Shown here piece by piece: positions 8,129-15,564 of a stretch of DNA of 64,000 nucleotides. Every line of letters begins with the position of its first letter. Position 1 is the stretch's first letter. Origin of the DNA: Stenotrophomonas maltophilia. GTDB lineage: Bacteria > Pseudomonadota > Gammaproteobacteria > Xanthomonadales > Xanthomonadaceae. Both the position numbers and the translations under genes were made by a program. The notes beneath the pieces were generated by a model that worked only from the letters and a program-made list of their open reading frames with translations, did no database searches and was not told the DNA's origin. The DNA is taken from assembly GCF_003205835.1 (NCBI RefSeq), contig NZ_CP029773.1, positions 652,501 to 716,500 of the forward strand, written 5' to 3'.

Positions 8129-8202
8129 CCACAGGGCTCATGCCCTGCGTGCGCCTGTTTGCCTTGCGGCGTTTTTCGCTCACTTTTCGCGGAGAACGTT
8201 TC

Positions 8203-8805
8203 TTGTTTACTGGAATCATCGAAGGCGTCGGCCGTCTGGCCGCACGCGAATCCATCGGCGGCGATGTCCGCTTCACCTTCAATGTCGGGAATCTGCCGTT
8301 CGACAACGTGCAGATGGGCGAGAGCATTGCCATCAACGGCGTCTGCCTCACCGTCATCGCATTCGACGCCAGCAGCTTCCAGGCCGATGCCTCCACCGAG
8401 ACCCTGGGCCTGACCACGCTGGGCCAGCTGGACGAGGGCGCGGTCATCAACCTGGAGCGCGCCATGCGCCCGACCGACCGCCTCGGCGGCCATCTGGTCA
8501 GCGGCCACGTCGACGGCCTCGGCCAGGTGCTGTCCATCCACGAAGACGCGCGTGCCCAGCGCTGGCGTTTCGCCGCGCCGGCCTCGCTGCGCCGCTACAT
8601 CGCCAAGAAGGGCTCGATCTGCGTGGACGGCGTCAGCCTCACCGTCAACGAAGTGGACGACGAAGGCTTCGAAGTCGCCCTGATCCCGCACACGGTGGCC
8701 AACACCGCCTTCTCCGCCTCGGGCGTGGGCAGTGCGGTCAATCTTGAAATCGACCTGGTCGCCCGTTACGTCGAACGCCTGCTGGGCGAAGGAGCACGCG
8801 CATGA
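8203..8805 (+). CDS. ribE: Riboflavin synthase alpha chain
   Basis: Dismutates two 6,7-dimethyl-8-ribityllumazine molecules to riboflavin. The N-terminus FTGIIEGVG is diagnostic, so the start is the TTG at 8203, preceded by GGAGA with 7-nt spacing; earlier in-frame codons belong to the riboswitch. The 200 residues form two similar lumazine-binding barrels, the second beginning near GGHLVSGHVDG. The stop overlaps the ribBA start by 4 nt. First gene of the FMN-controlled unit. Confidence 0.96.
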   Translation: MFTGIIEGVGRLAARESIGGDVRFTFNVGNLPFDNVQMGESIAINGVCLTVIAFDASSFQADASTETLGLTTLGQLDEGAVINLERAMRPTDRLGGHLVSGHVDGLGQVLSIHEDARAQRWRFAAPASLRRYIAKKGSICVDGVSLTVNEVDDEGFEVALIPHTVANTAFSASGVGSAVNLEIDLVARYVERLLGEGARA

Positions 8806-9902
8806 ATTTCGCCCCCATTCCGGAAATCCTGGAAGACATCCGCCTGGGTCGCATGGTCGTTATCGTCGATGACGAGGACCGCGAGAACGAAGGCGACCTG
8901 ATCATGGCCGCCGAGCTGGTCAAGGCCAGCGACATCAACTTCATGGTCACCCATGGCCGTGGCCTGGTGTGCCTGCCGCTGACCCGCACCCGCGCCGCCG
9001 ATCTCGGCCTGGCGCCGATGGTGCAGGCCAATACCGCGCAGTTCCAGACCAATTTCACGGTCAGCATCGAGGCCGCCGAGGGCGTCACCACCGGCATCTC
9101 GGCGCATGACCGCGCCCATACCATCCGCACCGCGGTGAAGCCCAACGCCAAGCCGTCGGACCTGCACCAGCCGGGCCACATCTTCCCGCTGATCGCCCAG
9201 CCGGGCGGCGTGCTGACCCGCGCCGGCCACACCGAGGCGGCCGTGGACATGGCCATGCTGGCCGGGCTGGAACCGGCCGGCGTGCTGGTGGAGATCCTGA
9301 ACCCGGATGGCAGCATGGCGCGCCGCCCGGAGCTGGAAGTGTTCGCCCGCGAGCACGGCCTGAAGATGGGCTCCATCGCCGACCTGATCGCCTACCGCCT
9401 GGCCACCGAAAAGACCGTCGAGCGCGTGGACGAGCGCGAGATCGACACCGAATTCGGCCCGTTCAAGCTGGTCACTTACCGCGATCGCATCGCCCACGAC
9501 CTGCACTTCGCGCTGGTCCGTGGCACCCCGGACGCGGAAACGCCGACCCTGGTCCGCGTGCAGGTGGAAAACCCGCTGGCCGACCTGCTGCACTGGCGCC
9601 GTGACGACTTCGGCGTGGCCGCCACCGATGCCCTGCGTGCCATCGATGCCGAAGGCGCGGGCGTAATGGTGGTGCTGTCGGCCCCGCGCGATGGCGAAGC
9701 CCTGCTGGCCCGCCTGCGCCAGCAGCCGGCGCCGGTGGTGCCGGGCAAGGACAAGGACGTGGGCCAGTGGCGCCGCAACGGTGCCGGTGCGCAGATCCTG
9801 TCCGACCTGGGCCTGGGCAAGCTGCGCGTGCTGGGCACCCCGCGCCGCCAGATCGGCCTGGCCGGGTACGGCCTGGAAGTGGTGGAGACGGTGACCCTGT
9901 AA
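8802..9902 (+). CDS. ribBA: 3,4-dihydroxy-2-butanone 4-phosphate synthase with degenerate GTP cyclohydrolase II domain
   Basis: 366 residues. Residues 1-200 are a complete RibB domain with the metal/substrate motif DDEDRENEGDL near residue 23 and GHTEAA with TGISAHDRA later. Residues about 205-366 have the fold-level sequence of GTP cyclohydrolase II, but the three zinc cysteines of active RibA are absent: the stretch ENPLADLLHWRRDDFG stands where the Cys cluster should be. The protein is therefore probably only a RibB enzyme carrying an inactive RibA-like domain (RibBX type). A separate active GTP cyclohydrolase II should be encoded elsewhere. Confidence 0.95.
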   Translation: MNFAPIPEILEDIRLGRMVVIVDDEDRENEGDLIMAAELVKASDINFMVTHGRGLVCLPLTRTRAADLGLAPMVQANTAQFQTNFTVSIEAAEGVTTGISAHDRAHTIRTAVKPNAKPSDLHQPGHIFPLIAQPGGVLTRAGHTEAAVDMAMLAGLEPAGVLVEILNPDGSMARRPELEVFAREHGLKMGSIADLIAYRLATEKTVERVDEREIDTEFGPFKLVTYRDRIAHDLHFALVRGTPDAETPTLVRVQVENPLADLLHWRRDDFGVAATDALRAIDAEGAGVMVVLSAPRDGEALLARLRQQPAPVVPGKDKDVGQWRRNGAGAQILSDLGLGKLRVLGTPRRQIGLAGYGLEVVETVTL

Positions 9903-9905
9903 TGG

Positions 9906-10008
9906 GTAGTGCCGGCCGCTGGCCGGCAACCGCATCCCCGGGATTGCCGGCCAGCGGCCGGCACTACCACACCTCCGCCAACGGTGGGTGCCGACCATGG
10001 GTCGGCAC
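9906..10008. repeat. Inverted SMAG pair plus a third palindrome between ribBA and ribH
   Basis: GTAGTGCCGGCCGCTGGCCGGCA at 9906 and its inverted copy ending GGCACTAC at 9967 form a head-to-head pair (REPIN-like). A GCCGACCATGGGTCGGC palindrome follows at about 9984-10008. The pair sits between two genes that are expected to be cotranscribed. Confidence 0.9.
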
Positions 10009-10085
10009 GCCCCCGGCCGCCGCCGATCACGGCCGGGGCCCATCCACGCTAGAATTACCCCCTTATCGAGTCCCCCAAGCCGCAT

Positions 10086-10553
10086 ATGAGCCACTTCGAA
10101 GGCGATCTTCGCACTCCCGAATCGGCGCGCTTCGCCATCCTGGCCAGCCGCTGGAACGCCCGCATCACCGACACGCTGGTCGCTGGTGCCCGCCAGAGCC
10201 TGGCTGGCAACGGCATCACCGAAGCCAACATCGACGTGATCCGCGTGCCGGGTGCCTGGGAACTGCCGCTGGTGGCCGCGCGCCTGGCCGCCGCCCATGA
10301 ACACGCCGCCATCCTCACCCTGGGCTGTGTGATCCGTGGCGATACCCGCCACTATGAACACGTGGCCGACCGCTGTGCCGAGGGCCTGATGCGCGTGCAG
10401 CTGGACTTCGGCGTGCCGGTGCTGAACGGCGTGCTGGCGGTGGAACGCGTTGAAGACGCCGAGGCCCGCGCAGGCGGCAGCCACGGCAACAAGGGCGAGG
10501 AAGTCGCACTCGCCGCATTGGAAATGGTCAATCTTCTGGAGCAGCTGCCATGA
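10086..10553 (+). CDS. ribH: 6,7-dimethyl-8-ribityllumazine synthase
   Basis: 155 residues, the normal size. Condenses the ribD product with dihydroxybutanone phosphate from RibB, forming the substrate of RibE. The substrate pocket motif ASRWN (about 20-24) and [15 protein letters not shown], with the catalytic His89, are intact. It overlaps nusB by 4 nt, as in many proteobacteria. Family members form icosahedral or decameric shells. Confidence 0.97.
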   Translation: MSHFEGDLRTPESARFAILASRWNARITDTLVAGARQSLAGNGITEANIDVIRVPGAWELPLVAARLAAAHEHAAILTLGCVIRGDTRHYEHVADRCAEGLMRVQLDFGVPVLNGVLAVERVEDAEARAGGSHGNKGEEVALAALEMVNLLEQLP

Positions 10554-11029
10554 ACAAGAACACCCAGGGCAAGCCCTCCGGTAAACCCGTCCGCCGCGAT
10601 GGCGTCGATCCGGTGCTGCGCTCGCGCGCCCGCCGTCGTGCCGTGCAGGCCATCTACGCCTGGCAGATCTCCGGCGGCAACGCCCAGTCGCTGATCGCTC
10701 AGTTCGCCCACGAGCAGGCCCGCGAAATCGCCGACCTGGCGTACTTCGAAGCACTGCTGCACGGCGTGCTCGACAACCGCCGCGACATCGACGAAGCGCT
10801 CGGCCCGTACCTGGACCGTGGCATCGAGGAAGTGGACGCGATCGAACGCGCGGTGCTGCGCCTGGCCGCCTACGAGCTGCGCTACCGCCTGGACGTGCCG
10901 TACCGTGTGGTGATCAACGAAGCCATCGAATCGGCCAAGCGCTTCGGCTCCGAGCACGGCCACACCTACGTCAACGGCGTGCTGGATCGTGCCGCCGTGG
11001 AATGGCGCAAGGTCGAATCGGGTCACTGA
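10550..11029 (+). CDS. nusB: Transcription antitermination factor NusB
   Basis: 159 residues, all-helical. The [14 protein letters not shown] start and the C-terminal [14 protein letters not shown]...YVNGVLDRA block are the NusB signatures. NusB with NusE (S10) binds boxA RNA to assemble the antitermination complex on rRNA operons. An N-terminal basic extension of about 18 residues precedes the domain. It follows ribH with a 4-nt overlap. Confidence 0.97.
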   Translation: MNKNTQGKPSGKPVRRDGVDPVLRSRARRRAVQAIYAWQISGGNAQSLIAQFAHEQAREIADLAYFEALLHGVLDNRRDIDEALGPYLDRGIEEVDAIERAVLRLAAYELRYRLDVPYRVVINEAIESAKRFGSEHGHTYVNGVLDRAAVEWRKVESGH

Positions 11030-11039
11030 CCCACCTGTG

Positions 11040-11104
11040 GTAGTGCCGGCCGCTGGCCGGCAGCTGCAGGGATCCTGAGGTTGCCGGCCAGCGGCCGGCA
11101 CTAC
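11040..11104. repeat. Inverted SMAG pair between nusB and thiL
   Basis: GTAG-tipped GCCGGCCGCTGGCCGGC palindrome followed by its inverted copy ending CTAC at 11104. The pair fills most of the nusB-thiL gap. Confidence 0.92.
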
Positions 11105-11149
11105 CGCCCACCGCGCCCTGCGCGGCACGTACAACAGCGGGAGCGCCCC

Positions 11150-12112
11150 ATGTCCCTGGCCGAATTCGCCCTCATTGACCGCATCCGCGCCCGCACCCTC
11201 GAGCGCGACGACATCCTGCTCGGCATCGGCGACGACGCTGCGCTGCTGCAGCCGCGTGCCAATGAGCAACTGGTGGTCACCGCCGACACGCTCAACAGCG
11301 GCGTGCACTTCCCGGTGGAAACCCCGGCCTTCGACATCGGCTGGAAGACCCTGGCGGTCAATCTGTCGGACTTGGCCGCGATGGGCGCGCGCCCGGCGTG
11401 GTGCACGTTGGCGTTGTCGCTGCCGGAAGCCACTGAAGACTGGATCGATGCCTTCGCCGATGGCTTCTTCGCCCTGGCCGACCAGCACGACATCGCGCTG
11501 ATCGGTGGCGACACCACGCGTGGCCCGCTGTCGCTGTCGGTCACAGCGATGGGCCAGGTTGGGCGTGGGCAGGCCCTGCGTCGCGACCGCGCGCAGGTGG
11601 GCGATGATATCTGGGTGAGCGGCACGCTCGGCGATGCCGCCGGTGCGCTGCGCCTGTGGCAACAAGCTGCGCTGAGCATCGCCACCGCCACGCTGCTGGC
11701 CGACTACGAAAGCCTGCGCCTGCGCCTGCTGCGGCCGACGCCGCGGGTCACCCTCGGCCTGCGCCTGCGTGCGTTCGCGCATGCCGCAGTGGACGTGTCC
11801 GATGGCCTGCTGGCCGATCTGGGTCATATCGCCACGCGCAGCAACGTGGCCGCGCATGTGGATGCCGATTCGCTTCCGATCTCGCACGCGCTGCGTGAAC
11901 TGCTCGGCCGCGATGGCGCGCGCGACTGCGCACTGCGCGGTGGTGATGACTACGAGCTGTGCTTCACCGCCGCCGCCGACCAGCGCGATGCGCTGCACTA
12001 CCTGGCCGAATCGCTGGACGTGCCGCTCACCCGCATCGGTCGTATTGCCGAAGGGCAGGGCGTGCATGTGGATGGCGAAGCCGCCGACGGCGGTTACCAG
12101 CACTTCGCGTAG
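11150..12112 (+). CDS. thiL: Thiamine-monophosphate kinase
   Basis: Phosphorylates thiamine monophosphate to the cofactor diphosphate. The ATG at 11150 gives 320 residues. Family features are present: LLGIGDDAALLQP near residue 25 (metal-binding Asp), VNLSDLAAMGARP (PurM-type core), LIGGDTTRGP and AVDVSDGLLADL. The upstream extension of the frame runs through the SMAG pair and is discarded. thiL normally follows nusB and precedes pgpA; here pgpA is not adjacent and a repeat array follows instead. Confidence 0.95.
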   Translation: MSLAEFALIDRIRARTLERDDILLGIGDDAALLQPRANEQLVVTADTLNSGVHFPVETPAFDIGWKTLAVNLSDLAAMGARPAWCTLALSLPEATEDWIDAFADGFFALADQHDIALIGGDTTRGPLSLSVTAMGQVGRGQALRRDRAQVGDDIWVSGTLGDAAGALRLWQQAALSIATATLLADYESLRLRLLRPTPRVTLGLRLRAFAHAAVDVSDGLLADLGHIATRSNVAAHVDADSLPISHALRELLGRDGARDCALRGGDDYELCFTAAADQRDALHYLAESLDVPLTRIGRIAEGQGVHVDGEAADGGYQHFA

Positions 12113-12115
12113 CCG

Positions 12116-12510
12116 CAGCGGTACTGCCCTGGTGGGTGCCAACCTTGGTTGGCACGAGTGTGTCGACCAAGGTCGACACCTACCGAAGCAGGGGCGCAGC
12201 GGTACTGCCCTGGTGGGTGCCAACCTTGGTTGGCACGAGTGTGTCGACCAAGGTCGACACCTACCGAAGCAGGGGCGCATCGGTACTGCTCTGGTGGGTG
12301 CCAACCTTGGTTGGCACGAGTGTGTCGACCAAGGTCGACACCTACCAAAGCGGGGGCGCATCGGCATTGCTCTGGTAGCTGCCAACCTTGGTTGGCACGA
12401 ATGTGTCGACCAAGGTCGACACCTACCGAAGCAGGGGTGCATCGGTATTGCTCTGGTGGGTGCCAACCTTGGTTGGCGCGAATGTGTCGACCAAGGTCGA
12501 CACCTACCCA
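12116..12510. repeat. Tandem array of five 81-bp units, each with two palindromes
   Basis: Units begin at 12131, 12212, 12293, 12374 and 12455, an exact 81-base period. Each holds GCCAACCTTGGTTGGC, then TGTCGACCAAGGTCGACA and CCTACC, then a spacer GAAGCAGGGGCGCA.CGGTA.TGC. Units differ by only a few substitutions. The 27-codon period keeps all frames open, so long ORFs through it are artefacts. The array fills the 426-base gap between convergent thiL and the minus-strand gene at 12539-12949. Confidence 0.95.
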
Positions 12511-12538
12511 GGTGGAGGTGCACCGGCATCGCCCGGCG

Positions 12539-12949
12539 CTACGCCGCGTGCAACTGCACATCCACATACTCGGCCAGGCCACGACAGGCCAGCAGCAATC
12601 CCTCGCGCACGTCGTCACCCACCTGCTGGTCATCAGCGCAGTCCACGCGCACGCGTTCTGTCGCGTGCAGCAGTTCCAGCAGCACGGTCAGCCCGGCATT
12701 GGCGCGGTTGGCACGCGCCATGGCCATGCGGTGTCCCGATGTACGGTCCTTCTCTGGCCAGGGCTGGCCGTCGGCGGCCTCGACCTGGCGGATGCGCTGC
12801 AGGCATGCCAACAGTGCGGTGCTGGAGGGCGCACCGCTGCCGTGCGCAGCGCTGAGTGTGGTTTCCAGTGCGCGGGCGATGGCTTCGGGCAGATCGTTGG
12901 CAGCCTCGCCGAGAGTGGCGAACAGGTACGGGTAGTGTGTGGCAGTCAT
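12539..12949 (-). CDS. Small helical protein of unknown function
   Basis: 136 residues from the ATG at 12949, preceded by AAGGAAG. No signal peptide. The sequence is mostly predicted helix, ending LLACRGLAEYVDVQLHAA; an acidic/basic middle (VRVDCADDQQVGDDV) precedes it. I do not recognise the family. Its notable feature is the strongly structured upstream region at 12980-13143. Confidence 0.65.
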   Translation of the reverse strand: MTATHYPYLFATLGEAANDLPEAIARALETTLSAAHGSGAPSSTALLACLQRIRQVEAADGQPWPEKDRTSGHRMAMARANRANAGLTVLLELLHATERVRVDCADDQQVGDDVREGLLLACRGLAEYVDVQLHAA

Positions 12950-12979
12950 GGCGGCTTCCTTGTGCTGGCGACGAAGAAG

Positions 12980-13143
12980 CCACCCCGCTTAACAGCGAGG
13001 GTGGCGGACGGTGCGTGGTTCCAATACCGGAGGTCGATGTAGAAGCGCCGGCGGGCACGAGGCCCCCACGCACCGCCCGCCATGTAAGCGCGGACAGAAT
13101 GCCTGCCGACGCCACTCACAGGGGATGAGCGACGCCGGCAGGC
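12980..13143 (-). promoter_or_regulatory. Structured RNA leader with three hairpins upstream of the gene at 12539-12949
   Basis: Read on the minus strand: an 18-bp hairpin (13101-13143, 7-nt loop, arms GCCTGCCG/CGGCAGGC at its base); a 16-bp stem joining 13066-13081 to 13003-13018 across a 47-nt loop; and a CCACCC/GGGTGG stem (12980-13004) close to the start codon. The second and third overlap by two bases. The four non-Watson-Crick positions in the long stems are G.U wobbles only when the minus strand is transcribed, which fits an RNA of the downstream gene. A bacterial RNA family is suspected but not named. Confidence 0.65.
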
Positions 13144-13313
13144 AAGCGTAACCAACACATCAACCTAACGGGATTGGAAGCCCGTGCCACCCGTTGTCGG
13201 TGGCGCTACATGATTTGCATGAAGCGCCAATGCTGCCAATGAGAATTGTTGGAAAGCTGGAAAGTGCTGCAGACGCGTGGCGCGCGCCTCAGCGTGGCAA
13301 TCGCGACATTCCT

Positions 13314-13382
13314 GTAGAGCCGAGCCCACGCTCGGCGCATCGCGATCTGCACGAAGAGCAGCCGAGCATGGCTCGGCTCTAC
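13314..13382. repeat. Inverted palindrome pair of the GCCGAGC type
   Basis: GTAGAGCCGAGCCCACGCTCGGC and an inverted partner with arms GCCGAGC and GCTCGGC ending CTAC. The rest of the 547-base gap 12950-13496, outside this pair and the leader RNA, shows no gene. Confidence 0.88.
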
Positions 13383-13496
13383 TCTGGCTCACAGGCTGGA
13401 TCGAACCTAAACACATACCTGCTCTGTCGCGATCGTCCATTGAATGACTGCGGGGTGGCTGGTGATGCTGCCGGATCGCTCACTTCCGCATCCCAC

Positions 13497-15464
13497 ATGT
13501 CCGCGCCCGAACGTTCCCACAACGCCGCCATTGATGGCCTGCGTGCATTGGCGGTGCTGGCCGTCGTCGTCTTCCACACCAACGCAACGTGGCTGCCCGG
13601 TGGCTTCACCGGCGTTGACCTGTTCTTCGTGGTATCCGGCTTCGTGATCAGCCAGTCGCTGGCCTCGCGCACCCATGCGTCGCTGGGCGCGATGCTGCTC
13701 GACTTCTACCGCCGCCGCGTGCTGCGCCTGTTGCCGGCATTGCTGGTGATGCTGATGGCCACCTTCGTGCTGTCGGCGTTGTTCATTCCCCGCGCGTGGC
13801 GCAACGAGCAGTTCGACCAGACCGGCTGGGCCGCGCTGGTCGGCTTCAGCAACATCGTGCTGGCCGGCCAGCAGGACGACTACTTCTCGCCCGGCGCGGA
13901 ACTCAACCCGTTCCTGCACACGTGGACGCTGGGCGTGGAGGAGCAGTTCTATCTGCTCTTCCCGCTGCTGTTCTTCGTGTGGCTGCGTGGGCGTGAGCGC
14001 TGGCCGTGGTCGCGTTGGCTGTTGCCGGTGCTCACCGTGCTGTCGCTGGTGTGGGCCGGCTGGCAGGCGCAGGCAGCACCGGCGGCAGCGTTCTATCTGC
14101 TGCCGGCGCGGTTCTGGGAGCTGGCCGCGGGCGCGCTGCTCTACCAGTGGATGCGTACGCGTACGCCGCGCCAGAAAGGGGATGCGGTTGCCGTGGCCGG
14201 TCTGGCGCTGCTGGCCACGGGTGTGGTGATTGCCCCCCAGCTGGCGATGCCAGTTCCAGGCGTACTGGCCACCGTGGCCGGCACGTTGATGCTGCTGGCG
14301 AGTGTGTCGGTGCCGGGGACATCGCGCATCGGCCACGCATTCGGGTGCGCGCCGCTGGCGTATCTGGGCCGGCTGTCCTATTCGCTGTACCTGTGGCACT
14401 GGCCGTTGCTGGTGCTGCTGCGCTGGACCTACGGCCTGCACGGCGCCGCGCTGTGGCTGTATCCGGTGCTGCTGCTGGCGATATCCGCCGGGTCTTATCA
14501 CTTCATCGAGCGTCCGCTGCGCAGCGCCGTACCGCTGCTGCGCCTGGCGCCGGCCAAGGTGCTGGCGATGGCGCTGCCAGTGGTGGCGCTATGCGGCGCA
14601 GGAGCGTGGGCTACGGTGGAGTACCACGAGCAGATCTCGCTCAGCGTTACCCGCGATGGCTATGCATGGCAGGCGCGCCGCTATCCCGCTTGGCGGCCGC
14701 TGGAACCGGTGAGTGCGCCGGCGCTTGAAGGGCGGCGCCTGTTCGTAGTGGGCGATTCGCACGCGGCGGCCTACCGCACCATGACCAGCATGGTGGCGCG
14801 GCAGACCGGCATCGAGGTGCGCCAGCAGGATCGCGGCGGCTGCAGCTTCGTCAATCTGTTGCGGGCGAGCCCGGCCGATTGCCAGGACTTCATTGAAGAC
14901 GCGCTGTCGAACATCGAACACGAGGCGCGTCCGGGCGACATCGTGTTGCTGGCAGCCCTGCGTATGCCGGAACTGCGTGGGTTCGATTGGCAGCAGCAGG
15001 ACGCACAGCAGATCTATCAGCAACTACTGGCCGAGCGTACCCCGGCCCACGCGGAGGCTGCGCGTGATGAGGCTGATCGGGTACTGGGGCGTTTGCAGCG
15101 GTTGGGAGTACAGGTGGTCATTGATGCACCGCTGCCGTTGTTCAAGGCCGGTGCGTATCGGTGCTCGGATTGGTTCAACCGCCGCAATCCTGCCTGTGCC
15201 GGTGGCCTGAGCGTGCCGCGTGCCGATCTGGAAAGGCTGCGTGCGCCGCAGATGGCGTTGCTGGCTGAGCTGGCGGCGCGCTATCCATCGCTCACGGTGT
15301 GGGACCCGCTGCCACTGCTGTGCGGACCGCAGACCTGTTCGGCGGTGGAAGAGGGTGAACCGCTGTTCTTCGACAACGATCACCTGAGCGGGCATGGCAA
15401 CCGCGTGCTGCTGCCCAGCTTCCGGCAGACCTTGATCGATATCGCGAGCGACAAGCCGGTGTAG
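13497..15464 (+). CDS. Acyltransferase-3 / SGNH-hydrolase fusion (OafA-type O-acetyltransferase)
   Basis: 655 residues from the ATG at 13497 (MSAPERSHNAAIDGLRALAV). The N-terminal half is the acyltransferase-3 membrane domain: RALAVLAVVVFH near the start, FVVSGFV, and about ten hydrophobic segments up to residue ~380. The C-terminal half is an SGNH domain with GDSH (Gly419-His422) and Asp626-Asn-Asp-His629. Such proteins move acetyl groups across the membrane to a surface glycan such as O-antigen or peptidoglycan. The stop codon TAG is the tip of a downstream repeat. No glycan cluster is adjacent, so the substrate is unknown. Confidence 0.9.
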   Translation: MSAPERSHNAAIDGLRALAVLAVVVFHTNATWLPGGFTGVDLFFVVSGFVISQSLASRTHASLGAMLLDFYRRRVLRLLPALLVMLMATFVLSALFIPRAWRNEQFDQTGWAALVGFSNIVLAGQQDDYFSPGAELNPFLHTWTLGVEEQFYLLFPLLFFVWLRGRERWPWSRWLLPVLTVLSLVWAGWQAQAAPAAAFYLLPARFWELAAGALLYQWMRTRTPRQKGDAVAVAGLALLATGVVIAPQLAMPVPGVLATVAGTLMLLASVSVPGTSRIGHAFGCAPLAYLGRLSYSLYLWHWPLLVLLRWTYGLHGAALWLYPVLLLAISAGSYHFIERPLRSAVPLLRLAPAKVLAMALPVVALCGAGAWATVEYHEQISLSVTRDGYAWQARRYPAWRPLEPVSAPALEGRRLFVVGDSHAAAYRTMTSMVARQTGIEVRQQDRGGCSFVNLLRASPADCQDFIEDALSNIEHEARPGDIVLLAALRMPELRGFDWQQQDAQQIYQQLLAERTPAHAEAARDEADRVLGRLQRLGVQVVIDAPLPLFKAGAYRCSDWFNRRNPACAGGLSVPRADLERLRAPQMALLAELAARYPSLTVWDPLPLLCGPQTCSAVEEGEPLFFDNDHLSGHGNRVLLPSFRQTLIDIASDKPV

Positions 15465-15549
15465 AGCCGAGCCCACGCTCGGCTGGTCTGCGTTCCGCAA
15501 GCGGGAAGTCCGCGCTTCGCGCGGTGAGCCGAGCATGGCTCGGCTCTAC
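15461..15549. repeat. Inverted GCCGAGC palindrome pair overlapping a stop codon
   Basis: Same type as 13314-13382. The GTAG end at 15461 supplies the TAG stop of the acyltransferase gene. Between the arms lies a further small hairpin (CGCGCTTCGCGCG). Confidence 0.88.
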
Positions 15550-15564
15550 AGTCAGGTGCGCGGT

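Noticed and set aside
8766..10754. 662-residue minus-strand frame over the rib genes
   Set aside because: Antisense shadow of ribBA and ribH; GC-rich third positions keep the opposite frame open and no family features are visible.
12116..12510. Possible CRISPR array
   Set aside because: The whole 81-bp unit, including the would-be spacers, is repeated, and no cas genes are near.
10352..12529. 725-residue minus-strand frame over nusB, thiL and the array
   Set aside because: Antisense shadow whose first part is the 27-codon period of the repeat array; not a repeat protein.
12946..13158. 70-residue minus-strand ORF upstream of the unknown small protein
   Set aside because: It coincides with the paired stems of the leader RNA and its composition (Arg/Gly/Pro) reflects those stems, so a coding role is not supported.
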